NCBI GenBank assembly: GCA_016217595.1
Contig: JACRHS010000010.1
Coordinates: 229,814 to 293,813, forward strand
Origin: Opitutia bacterium
GTDB taxonomy: Bacteria > Verrucomicrobiota > Verrucomicrobiia > Opitutales > Opitutaceae
Direction of reading: 5' to 3'
Length of the DNA: 64,000 nt
The first letter of the stretch is position 1. Each line of letters opens with the position of its first letter. Below are positions 44,943-52,854 of the stretch, in pieces. The position numbers and the translations under genes are program-made. The notes beneath the pieces were generated by a model. That model worked only from the letters and a program-made list of their open reading frames with translations, had not been told where the DNA came from and searched no databases.

Positions 44943-45043
44943 TACCAGTGACGGCGCTCTCCGCGCGCAGTCAGAGCTTCACCGCTCGGTTCGCCGCGGA
45001 GCCTGCGGTACGGATGCCGCACCTACCAAATCAAGGATGATTT

Positions 45044-46315
45044 ATGCCGCTAGTCATTAACACCAATTTTGCCGCCACCTTGGCAGCCAACAATTTGGCG
45101 GCATCCAACACCAGCCTTCAGCGCAGCCTCAACCGACTCTCCAGCGGCTCCAAGATCGTCAACCCCGCCGATGACGCGGGTGGCTTGGCGGTGTCCATGA
45201 AGCTCTCCGCCGCCGCGCGGCGCTCCGGCGCAACCAACACCAATCTGCAAAACATGGTGTCGTTTCTGCAGACGCAGGACGGCGCGTTGAAAGTGGCGGG
45301 CAAAGTGATGGATCGCATCAGCGAATTGCGAATCTTGGCCCAAGATCAGACCAAGAACTCCACCGACATCGCGAACTACAACCAGGAATTTACGCAGCTG
45401 CAGGCGGAGCTCACCTCCATCGCCGGCGAAAAATTCAACGGCGTGAGTTTGTTTGGTTCCTCCGGTCTGGCAGTCGGCGCGACCGAAAATGGCGGCAGCA
45501 CGGTGACGATGCAGGGCGTGGACCTGCTGGGCGGGGCCACTGTGCCGGCGTGGTCAAATTTCAGCGGCAGCGCTCCGGGCGCCAATTGGACCGCTTCCGA
45601 CCCTGGCATCTCCAACAGCACCGGCTACACCCGGTTTCACGCCGACGGCACCCTGACCAGTTCGCAGAGCAACATCTCCGGCCCGTATACGATGAGCTTT
45701 ACGATCAATGCGGTGTCCTCCGGCACCGGCGTCATGTCGCTGTCGGCCGGCGGGAGCTCCAGCCTGGACTTCAAAACGATCACCGGCGCCGTGGATGGCA
45801 CGGATCACGCCTTCGTGATCAACGTGGACGCGAGCGGCAACGCCACGTGGTCGATGGATAGCGGAGCGCAAACGGGCAGCTTGGCCACTTTCTCCCCGGG
45901 CGGTGGCGGCGCGATTACGTTTACGCAGACGAACAGCGCGCAGAACGACTTGCACATTAAAGACGGGTTCACCCTCACGAGTTCGGGTGGCGGGGGCGGC
46001 ACTGGGAATATCGCCGATGTGGTCGCCGCGAGCAGTTTGAGCAGTTTGTCGCTTTCGAGCATCACGGGCGCGATTCAGGATCTTGCCACGAATCGTGCGC
46101 AAAACGGCGCCAGCCAGAGTCGGTTGGGCTTCGCCACCGAACTGCTGACCGTCAACAAAGCCAATCTCGAAGCCGCCAACAGTCGCATCGCCGATGTCGA
46201 TGTGGCCGACGAGTCCACGCAACTCGCACGCTTCAACATTCTGGTGCAGGCCGGCACCGCGATGCTCAGCCAGGCCAACCAATCCTCCCAGTCGGTGATG
46301 AAATTGCTCGGGTAA
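45044..46315 (+). CDS. fliC: Flagellin
   Basis: 423-residue filament protein. Conserved ends: INTNFAATLAANNLAASNTSLQRSLNRLSSGSKIVNPADDAGGLAVSMKL at the N-terminus and NKANLEAANSRIADVDVADESTQLARFNILVQAGTAMLSQANQ at the C-terminus, forming D0/D1. The central ~230 residues (from about 135 to 345) are a Gly/Ser/Thr-rich, beta-type variable domain, the exposed surface. No chaperone or cap gene (fliS, fliD) is adjacent. A clear Shine-Dalgarno (AAGGATGATTT before ATG) and sigma-28 promoter precede it, so it should be a late flagellar gene. Confidence 0.93.
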   Translation: MPLVINTNFAATLAANNLAASNTSLQRSLNRLSSGSKIVNPADDAGGLAVSMKLSAAARRSGATNTNLQNMVSFLQTQDGALKVAGKVMDRISELRILAQDQTKNSTDIANYNQEFTQLQAELTSIAGEKFNGVSLFGSSGLAVGATENGGSTVTMQGVDLLGGATVPAWSNFSGSAPGANWTASDPGISNSTGYTRFHADGTLTSSQSNISGPYTMSFTINAVSSGTGVMSLSAGGSSSLDFKTITGAVDGTDHAFVINVDASGNATWSMDSGAQTGSLATFSPGGGGAITFTQTNSAQNDLHIKDGFTLTSSGGGGGTGNIADVVAASSLSSLSLSSITGAIQDLATNRAQNGASQSRLGFATELLTVNKANLEAANSRIADVDVADESTQLARFNILVQAGTAMLSQANQSSQSVMKLLG

Positions 46316-46435
46316 AATCGGCCTACACGGTGCCAAAGACAAACCCCGGCCTTCTCCCGTTTGGCACGCTGGAGAGAATCATCGCTATGGCGTCGCCATT
46401 TTCGTGGGTCTGCGTTCACTGAAGGCATCGCCACG

Positions 46436-48166
46436 ATGAATCCTGAGGATACCAGTTCTGGACCTGTGTCCGATCTTACGACCATCCGGCAACTATTGGA
46501 CGACTATCTGCGGATGTATGCCACCCGCGACGATCGTCTCACCTCCTATTTCAGCGAGGACTTTTCCGGCTTCACCGGCGGCGGAGATTTCCTGGTCAAA
46601 GATCGGAAGGAATGGGTCGCGATCACCCGCCAGGATTTCGCACAGGTCAAAGATCCGCTGCGCATCGAACTCAAAGACGTGGCGATTCAGCGGCTCACCG
46701 AGACGCTCGCCGTCGCGACCAGTTTTTTTGTCATCCACCTGCCGATAAAGGATCACATCCTGTCCCGCGAGACCGCCCGTCTGGTGCTGATTTTCCGGCA
46801 TGAGAAGGGTGGTTGGAAAATCGCCCACAGCAGCATTTCCATCCCGTATCACCTGGTGCAAGTGGGCGAAGTCTACCCGCTGAAGGAGCTGGTGGAGCGC
46901 AATCAGTTTCTCGAACAACTGGTCGCCGAGCGGACCAGCCAGCTCACCGCGGCCAACGACAATCTGCTGCGCACCAATGCGGAACTGGCCCGGGAAATTG
47001 CCGAGCACAAACAGGCGGCGGAGGCGCTGCAACGAAGCGAGGAGCGGTATCGCTCGATCCTCAATGCCTCGCCGGACGACATCACGATCACGGATGCGGA
47101 GGGGCGCATCCTGATGGCCTCGCCCATGGCCTTCAAGATATTCGGGTATGAACTGAAAGCGGAATTTCTGGGGCGGACGGTCACCGATTTCATCGTCGCC
47201 GAGGACCGCCCTCGCGCCTTGGCGCAAGTTGCCCTCAAGCGCCAGGGCGTCGTCACCGGCCCGACCGAATACCGTGGGATACGCCAGGATGGCAGCATCT
47301 TCGACATCGAGGTGAACAGCGAATTCATCCGCAACGCGGAAGGTGCGCCGACCGGCATGGTCGTCATCGTCCGCGATATCACCGAGCGCAAACAGGCGGC
47401 GGCAGAGCGGGAAAAACTGGAAGCGCAAAACCGGCAGCTCCAGAAGGCCGAGAGCCTCGGTCGCATGGCCGGAGCCATCGCCCATCATTTCAACAATCAA
47501 TTGCACGCGGTGATGATGAGCCTGGAGCTGGCGCTGGACGGCAGACCGCGGGATTCGGCTCTGGACGAAAATCTGGACGAGGCCATGCGCTCCGCCCGCA
47601 AAGCCGCGGAAGTGAGCCGGCTCATGTTGACCTATCTCGGTCAAACGGGGGCCAAACGCGAAGCGATGGACCTGGTCCAGGCCTGCCGCCAGAGCCTGTC
47701 GTTGTTGCGCGCGGTCAAGCCGCCGCAGGTGGTGCTCGAGACCGATTTACCCACGCCCGGGCCGGTCATTCACGCCGACCCCAACCTGATCCAGCATGTT
47801 TTGACCAACCTGACCACCAACGCCTGGGAGGCATGTGGCATCGCGGCGGGCGTGATCCGCCTGACCGTCAAGACCGTGGCCGCGACGGAAATTTCCGCTT
47901 CGCACCGGTACCCGGTGGGAGCCCAGCCGCAAGCCGGCGCCTACGCCTGTCTCGAAGTGGCGGACAACGGCTGCGGCATCACCGAGCAAAATTTCGACAA
48001 GCTTTTCGATCCGTTTTTCTCCAGCAAATTCCCCGGACGCGGCCTGGGGCTGGCCGTGGTGCTGGGCATCGCAAAGACCAACGACGGCATCATCACGGTC
48101 GAGAGCACACCGGGCCAAGGAAGCGCTTTTCGCGTCTACCTGCCGGTGGTGCCCGGCCATGCCTGA
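46436..48166 (+). CDS. PAS-containing sensor histidine kinase with N-terminal NTF2-like domain
   Basis: 576 residues from the ATG at 46436. N-terminal ~130 residues resemble the SnoaL/NTF2-like fold (TIRQLLDDYLRMYATRDDRLTSYFSEDFSGFTGGGDF ... LIFRHEKGGWKIAHSSISIPY), a probable ligand pocket. A coiled coil follows (LERNQFLEQLVAERTSQLTAAN), then a PAS domain (YRSILNASPDDITITDAEGRILMASPMAFKIFGY ... IVRDITERKQA), a HisKA-like H-box (GRMAGAIAHHFNNQLHAVMM) and HATPase_c (NLTTNAWEAC, EVADNGCGITEQNFDKLFDPFFSSKFPGRGLGLAVVLGI). No membrane helix, so cytoplasmic sensing. No response regulator adjoins it; it follows flagellin by 120 bp. Confidence 0.82.
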   Translation: MNPEDTSSGPVSDLTTIRQLLDDYLRMYATRDDRLTSYFSEDFSGFTGGGDFLVKDRKEWVAITRQDFAQVKDPLRIELKDVAIQRLTETLAVATSFFVIHLPIKDHILSRETARLVLIFRHEKGGWKIAHSSISIPYHLVQVGEVYPLKELVERNQFLEQLVAERTSQLTAANDNLLRTNAELAREIAEHKQAAEALQRSEERYRSILNASPDDITITDAEGRILMASPMAFKIFGYELKAEFLGRTVTDFIVAEDRPRALAQVALKRQGVVTGPTEYRGIRQDGSIFDIEVNSEFIRNAEGAPTGMVVIVRDITERKQAAAEREKLEAQNRQLQKAESLGRMAGAIAHHFNNQLHAVMMSLELALDGRPRDSALDENLDEAMRSARKAAEVSRLMLTYLGQTGAKREAMDLVQACRQSLSLLRAVKPPQVVLETDLPTPGPVIHADPNLIQHVLTNLTTNAWEACGIAAGVIRLTVKTVAATEISASHRYPVGAQPQAGAYACLEVADNGCGITEQNFDKLFDPFFSSKFPGRGLGLAVVLGIAKTNDGIITVESTPGQGSAFRVYLPVVPGHA

Positions 48167-48294
48167 CCAGCGGCGGCGACCGCGCGGCGCCCCCGCTGGC
48201 CGCACGTGCGGATTCTGCGCTTCGCTCGGCGGGGCGTTTCGGCTAGGCGTTGACGCCACTTTTGTACCGTTAGTGTCTTTAGCGTCTTTCACTC

Positions 48295-49398
48295 ATGTCC
48301 GAACTGACTTCTCTCGCTCTCCCGCACGTCGCCCAGTTGCACGCCTACACGCCCGGCCTCCAGCCGAGCGCGTCGGGCTGGGTGAAACTTAACACCAACG
48401 AGTGCCCCTACCCGCCCAGCCCGTGCGTGGTCGCAGCTCTGCAACGCGAGATCGGCGGCAACGGCGCCTCGCTGCGCCTCTACCCGAACCCCACCAGCGC
48501 GCCGCTGCGCGCCACCGTCGCGCGCCTCCACGGCCTGCGCCCGGAGCAGGTCTGCATCGGCAACGGCTCTGACGACATCCTCAATCTCCTTGTGCGGGCG
48601 TTTTGCTCCGCCGATGCCGCGCTCAGCTACGTGATGCCGAGCTACTCGCTCTATCCGGTGCTCGTCGAAATTCAGGACGGCCGTTGCGCCGTCATCGAGC
48701 TCGACCGCACGATGCGCCTGCCGCTCGACCGCATCGCGGCCTCGACCGCGCGGGCGTTTTTCCTCACGTCGCCCAACGCCCCGACCGGTGTCGCCTTCAG
48801 CAACGCCGAGATCGCGGCGGCGGCCAACGCGTTTCGCGGCCTCTTCGTGGTCGACGAAGCCTACGCGCCCTTCGCCCGCGAAAACGCCGTGCCGCTCCTC
48901 GCCAGCAATCCGCGGCTGGTCGTCGTGCGCACGCTCTCGAAGGCGTACGCGCTCGCCGGCCTCCGCGTCGGCTACGCCCTCGCCCACCCCGAGGTGATCG
49001 ATGTGCTCGACCGCGTGCGTGACAGCTACAACGTCAACCGCCTCTCGCAGGTCGCCGCCATCGCCGCGCTGGAAGCCGAGCCGTACTACGCCGAGGTGAT
49101 CGCCCGCATCGTCGCCACCCGCGACCAGTTTCAACGCGAGCTCGGCGCGCGCGGCTGGTTCACCTATCCCTCGCAGTCGAACTTCGTGTTCACCGAGCCG
49201 CGCAACGCCCGCGGCGAAAGCGGCCCCGCGGTGGCCAAGGCGCTCTACGATTTCCTCTACGCGCACCAGGTGCTGGTCCGGTATTTCCCGAGCCACGCCT
49301 TGACCGCGCCGTTCCTGCGCATCAGCGTCGGCACCGACGCCGAAATGCGCGTCCTCAACCAAACCATCGACGCATGGCTCAAAGCACCCAACGCCTAG
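48295..49398 (+). CDS. hisC: Histidinol-phosphate aminotransferase
   Basis: PLP enzyme of histidine synthesis that transaminates imidazole acetol phosphate. 367 residues. Motifs: [13 protein letters not shown] near residue 31, [68 protein letters not shown] and the PLP lysine in [19 protein letters not shown]-terminal [17 protein letters not shown]. Its end overlaps hisB by 25 bp in another frame, so the two are translationally coupled. Confidence 0.94.
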   Translation: MSELTSLALPHVAQLHAYTPGLQPSASGWVKLNTNECPYPPSPCVVAALQREIGGNGASLRLYPNPTSAPLRATVARLHGLRPEQVCIGNGSDDILNLLVRAFCSADAALSYVMPSYSLYPVLVEIQDGRCAVIELDRTMRLPLDRIAASTARAFFLTSPNAPTGVAFSNAEIAAAANAFRGLFVVDEAYAPFARENAVPLLASNPRLVVVRTLSKAYALAGLRVGYALAHPEVIDVLDRVRDSYNVNRLSQVAAIAALEAEPYYAEVIARIVATRDQFQRELGARGWFTYPSQSNFVFTEPRNARGESGPAVAKALYDFLYAHQVLVRYFPSHALTAPFLRISVGTDAEMRVLNQTIDAWLKAPNA

Positions 49399-49976
49399 CG
49401 ACGGTCACCCGCACGACCGCCGAGACCGACATCCAGCTCACGCTCGCCATTGATGGCCGCGGCGCCGCCCAGATCGACACGGGCATCCCGTTCTTCGATC
49501 ACATGCTGACGCTGTTCGCCAAACACGGCCTCTTCGATCTCACCGTGAAGGCGAAGGGCGATGTCGCCGTCGATTATCACCACACCGTCGAGGACGTCGG
49601 CCTGGTGCTCGGCGAGGCGTTCAAGCAGGCGCTCGGTGCCAAGACCGGCATCCGCCGCTACGGCTTTTTCTACCTGCCGATGGACGAGTCGCTGGCCCGC
49701 GTGGTCGTCGACCTGAGCGGCCGCGCCTGCCTCGTGTACGACGCCAGCGCGCCGACGATGTACGTGCGCGATTTCAATCTCGTGCTCGTGAAGGAATTTT
49801 GCCGGGCATTCAGCAACGCGCTCGCCTGCAATCTCCACGTGAAACTCGAGTACGGCGAGGAGCCGCATCACGTGGCGGAGGCGATTTTCAAAGCCCTCGC
49901 CCGCGCGCTCGACGCCGCCACGCAGATCGATCCGCGCTGCGCCGACCAGCTCCCGAGCACCAAGGGCAAGCTGTAA
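49374..49976 (+). CDS. hisB: Imidazoleglycerol-phosphate dehydratase
   Basis: Converts IGP to imidazole acetol phosphate, the substrate of HisC. 200 residues, the monofunctional type without the phosphatase domain of E. coli HisB. Signatures: [39 protein letters not shown], and near the C-terminus [26 protein letters not shown] with [13 protein letters not shown]; the His/Glu clusters bind manganese. Start codon at 49374 lies inside hisC. Confidence 0.96.
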   Translation: MAQSTQRLATVTRTTAETDIQLTLAIDGRGAAQIDTGIPFFDHMLTLFAKHGLFDLTVKAKGDVAVDYHHTVEDVGLVLGEAFKQALGAKTGIRRYGFFYLPMDESLARVVVDLSGRACLVYDASAPTMYVRDFNLVLVKEFCRAFSNALACNLHVKLEYGEEPHHVAEAIFKALARALDAATQIDPRCADQLPSTKGKL

Positions 49977-49997
49977 CCGGATAACCGGTACCTCGCG

Positions 49998-50708
49998 CTA
50001 TACGCTGCCGAAGCAATCCAACGGCAGCTCGCGCCATTGCCCGGGCGCCAGGTCGCCAAGCGTGAGCTCGCCAAAGCGTTCGCGGTGCAACGTCACGACC
50101 TCGAAGCCCTGGCTCGCGAACATCCGCCGCACCTGGTGATAGCGTCCCTCGGTGAGCGTGAGCTCGGCTTCGCGGGGTCCGCGCATCCGCAACGTCGCCG
50201 GCGCGCAGGGTTCCTTCTCGTCCGCGAGCTGGAACGTGCCGCTGGCAAACAACGCCGCGAGCTCGGTCGCGCGCTCCGGCGTCACCTCGGCGTTGAGTGT
50301 GGCGACGTACACTTTGGGAACTTTGTGCTTCGGCGACGTGAGCCGGTGCACGAGCGGCGTCTGGTCTGTGAGCAACAGCAGGCCGCTGGTGTCTTTGTCG
50401 AGCCGGCCGATGCTGGTGACGCCCGGGTTGCGCTGCCGCCAGCGCGGCGGGAGCAAATCGTACACGCCGGGCCCCTCGCGGCCGTCGTGCGAACACACGC
50501 GGCCGACCGGCTTGTGCAGCAGCAGCAGCAGCCCGTCGGGATGATCGAGCGGTTCACCGTCCACGCATACGTCAGCGGGCACGACCTTGGCGCTGAAATC
50601 GTCGGCGACCTCGCCGCGCACCGTCACCGCGCCGGCCTCCACCCAGCCACGCGCCTCGCGGCGGGAGCAATATCCGAGATTGGCGAGCAGTTGGTCGAGA
50701 CGGCGCAT
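49998..50708 (-). CDS. rsuA: 16S rRNA pseudouridine synthase, RsuA/RluB/E/F family
   Basis: 236 residues from the ATG at 50708. An S4 RNA-binding domain (MRRLDQLLANLGYCSRREARGWVEAGAVTVRGEVADDF) is followed by the synthase domain with the catalytic Asp in VTSIGRLDKDTSGLLLLTDQ, LLLLHKPVGRVCSHDGREG, KVYVATLNAE and EGRYHQVRRMFASQGFEVVTLHRERFG. The pattern best fits RsuA (U516 of 16S rRNA). It converges with hisB. An earlier in-frame ATG at 50768 adds 20 non-conserved residues. Confidence 0.9.
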   Translation of the reverse strand: MRRLDQLLANLGYCSRREARGWVEAGAVTVRGEVADDFSAKVVPADVCVDGEPLDHPDGLLLLLHKPVGRVCSHDGREGPGVYDLLPPRWRQRNPGVTSIGRLDKDTSGLLLLTDQTPLVHRLTSPKHKVPKVYVATLNAEVTPERATELAALFASGTFQLADEKEPCAPATLRMRGPREAELTLTEGRYHQVRRMFASQGFEVVTLHRERFGELTLGDLAPGQWRELPLDCFGSV

Positions 50709-50856
50709 GGGCGCATCGCGGCAAAAACCCGCGCCGGGCGCAAAGGGAATCGCGTGCGCCGCCGGCATGGAATTCGCGACGACGTTTCCAAAGCGCGAAG
50801 TTTTCGTTTACCGCACCGCGCAAGTGCGCATGCTGCCGAGGCGTTACCCGCCACTT

Positions 50857-51117
50857 ATGAAATCACTCGTACTTCCGCTCGCGCAGGCCGCGGCCGACTG
50901 GCATCCGACATCGCTGGGCCAAGCCTTGCTCTACATGGGCCTCTTCGCCCTCTGCGGCACCGGCCTCGCCGTCCTCGGCTACAAAATCTTCGACTGGTGC
51001 ACGCCCGGCAACCTGCACGAGGAGATCCTCAAAAACCGCAACACCGCCGCCGCGTTGGTCGGTGCCGCCGTGATCGTCGGCGTCTGCATCATCGTCGCCG
51101 CGGCCATGATCGGGTGA
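50857..51117 (+). CDS. DUF350-like small membrane protein
   Basis: 86 residues with two membrane segments (LGQALLYMGLFALCGTGLAVLGY and ALVGAAVIVGVCIIVAAAMIG). Position, size and the CTPGNLHEEILKNRNTAAALVGAAVIVGVCIIVAAA region fit DUF350 (YjfL). Its stop overlaps the GTG of the next gene (GTGA), and an ATP-grasp glutathionylspermidine synthase-like gene follows, the same order as yjfL-yjfM-yjfC in E. coli. An in-frame ATG at 50830 is an alternative start. Confidence 0.72.
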   Translation: MKSLVLPLAQAAADWHPTSLGQALLYMGLFALCGTGLAVLGYKIFDWCTPGNLHEEILKNRNTAAALVGAAVIVGVCIIVAAAMIG

Positions 51118-51614
51118 AGCGGTACGAGGGCCATCATTTCGGCGAACGCCCGGCGCGGATGTCGCGCGAGGTGCTGACGCCGTTGCTCATCGCCGCCGGT
51201 GCGATCGGCCTGCCACTGCTCATCGGCGTGGCGCAGTGTTCGCGCACGCAATCGCAGGCCGACGCCGCTCCGCCCACGGTGAACGAGGACACCGCTTACG
51301 CGAACAACTCGTTTCTGCCCGGCGCCGGCTATTACCACGCCCCTCATGGCGCGTGGTTTCCCTTCGCCTACAATTTTCACGACCCGAGCCGCGGCTACTT
51401 CCGCGGCGGTCAGTGGCATCGCGACCGCGAGGAGCCGCCGGTGACGCCGGGCAGTCCGTCGCGCACCGGAGGCGCGCACACCGCCGGTTTTGTATCCAGC
51501 TCGCGCCCGTCGCCCGAAGCGGTGCAACGCGCCAACGCCGCCGCCGCCTCGCATCACGCGAACACCATCAAGCGCGGCGGTTTCGGCGGCAGCGCCCGGC
51601 CAAGTTTCTCCTGA
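51114..51614 (+). CDS. YgiB/YjfM-like (DUF1190-like) membrane-anchored protein
   Basis: 166 residues from a GTG at 51114 overlapping the preceding stop. One N-terminal membrane segment (LTPLLIAAGAIGLPLLIGVAQC) ends in a cysteine (C44) and is followed by a low-complexity body rich in Tyr, Phe, Gly, Ser and His (YYHAPHGAWFPFAYNFHDPSRGYFRGGQWHRDR ... KRGGFGGSARPSFS). This resembles the DUF1190 proteins YgiB/YjfM, which have the same layout and the same neighbours. Family assignment is by context and composition; function unknown. Confidence 0.65.
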   Translation: MKRYEGHHFGERPARMSREVLTPLLIAAGAIGLPLLIGVAQCSRTQSQADAAPPTVNEDTAYANNSFLPGAGYYHAPHGAWFPFAYNFHDPSRGYFRGGQWHRDREEPPVTPGSPSRTGGAHTAGFVSSSRPSPEAVQRANAAAASHHANTIKRGGFGGSARPSFS

Positions 51615-51615
51615 C

Positions 51616-52737
51616 ATGCGCCGCCTCACGCTCACCCCTCGGGCCAATTGGCGCCAGCAGGTCGAGGCGCTCGGGTTCACCTACCACACGCACGAGACCG
51701 GCCCGTACTGGGACGAGAGTGCGTACTACGAATTTTCCGCCGCCGAGATCGACATACTCGAAGCGGCCGCCAACACCCTGCACGCCCTCTGCATCGAGGC
51801 GGCACAGGCGGTGATCGACCGCGGTTGGTGGTCGCGGCTCGGCATCCCGGAGCACGCCGTGCCAACCATCCTCGCCTCGTGGGAACGCGACGACGCCAGC
51901 GTGTACGGCCGTTTCGATCTCGCCTACGACGGCATGCAGCCGCCGAAGCTCCTCGAGTACAATGCCGACACGCCGACCGCGCTCGTCGAGGCCGCCGTCG
52001 TGCAATGGCATTGGTTGCGCGAACGCTTTCCGCAGGCGGATCAGTTCAACTCCATTCATGAGCGCCTGATCGAGGCGTGGCGCGGCGTGGGCAGCGCGCG
52101 GGTGCATTTCACGAGCGTCGGCGATCTGCCGGAGGACGAGCAGACCGTCGCGTACCTGATGGACACATGCCAGCAGGCCGGTTTCACGCCGCAATGGCTC
52201 GCCGTCGAGGACATCGGGTGGGATTTGGCCACGCGCGGCTTTGCCGATGTGCAGGGCGCGCCGATCGAGGCGCTGTTCAAACTTTATCCGTGGGAATGGC
52301 TCTGGCATGAGCCGTTCGCGGAAAAGCTGCCGACCGCCACCACGCTCTTCATTGAGCCACCGTGGAAACTGCTGCTGAGCAACAAAGGCCTGTTGCCGGT
52401 GCTTTGGGAATTGTTTCCCGACCATCCGAATCTGTTGCCCGCCTACGAAACGCCCGAGCCGCTCGGCGGCAGCTACGCGCGGAAACCGAAGCTCAGCCGC
52501 GAAGGCGCCAACGTCACGCTTGTCGAACACGGACGCACGCTGGAGGAAAACAGCGGCGATTATGGCGAGGAGGGCTACGTGTACCAGGCGCTCGCGCCGA
52601 TTCCGGTCTGTAACGGCAACCGTCCCGTGCTCGGCGTGTGGGTGGTGAATCACGAGGCGTGCGGCCTTGGCATCCGCGAAGACACCCGCCGCATCACCGG
52701 CAACATCAGCCGCTTCGTGCCGCATCGCATGACGTGA
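51616..52737 (+). CDS. Glutathionylspermidine synthase-like ATP-grasp protein (YgiC/YjfC family)
   Basis: 373 residues, the length of YgiC/YjfC. Seen: LTPRANWRQQVEALGFTYH, YWDESAYYEFSAAEIDILEAAANTLH, GRFDLAYDGMQPPKLLEYNADTPTALVEA, LYPWEWLWHEPF, PPWKLLLSNKGLLPVLWELFPDHPNLLPAY and KPKLSREGANVTL, all typical of the GSP_synth domain. The amidase half of true glutathionylspermidine synthetase is absent, so it ligates an amine to a peptide or peptide-like acceptor of unknown identity. It starts 1 bp after the YgiB-like gene and closes the operon. Confidence 0.85.
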   Translation: MRRLTLTPRANWRQQVEALGFTYHTHETGPYWDESAYYEFSAAEIDILEAAANTLHALCIEAAQAVIDRGWWSRLGIPEHAVPTILASWERDDASVYGRFDLAYDGMQPPKLLEYNADTPTALVEAAVVQWHWLRERFPQADQFNSIHERLIEAWRGVGSARVHFTSVGDLPEDEQTVAYLMDTCQQAGFTPQWLAVEDIGWDLATRGFADVQGAPIEALFKLYPWEWLWHEPFAEKLPTATTLFIEPPWKLLLSNKGLLPVLWELFPDHPNLLPAYETPEPLGGSYARKPKLSREGANVTLVEHGRTLEENSGDYGEEGYVYQALAPIPVCNGNRPVLGVWVVNHEACGLGIREDTRRITGNISRFVPHRMT

Positions 52738-52854
52738 CGTCGGCCGCGCGGCCCCTACTCGCGTCACAGAATCGTGACATCCCGCACACGGGTTGGCCAC
52801 ATTCCTGCTTTGCGCCAGTTGCGGTTTTTCGATTCACGTTTCCCTTTCCGCTTC

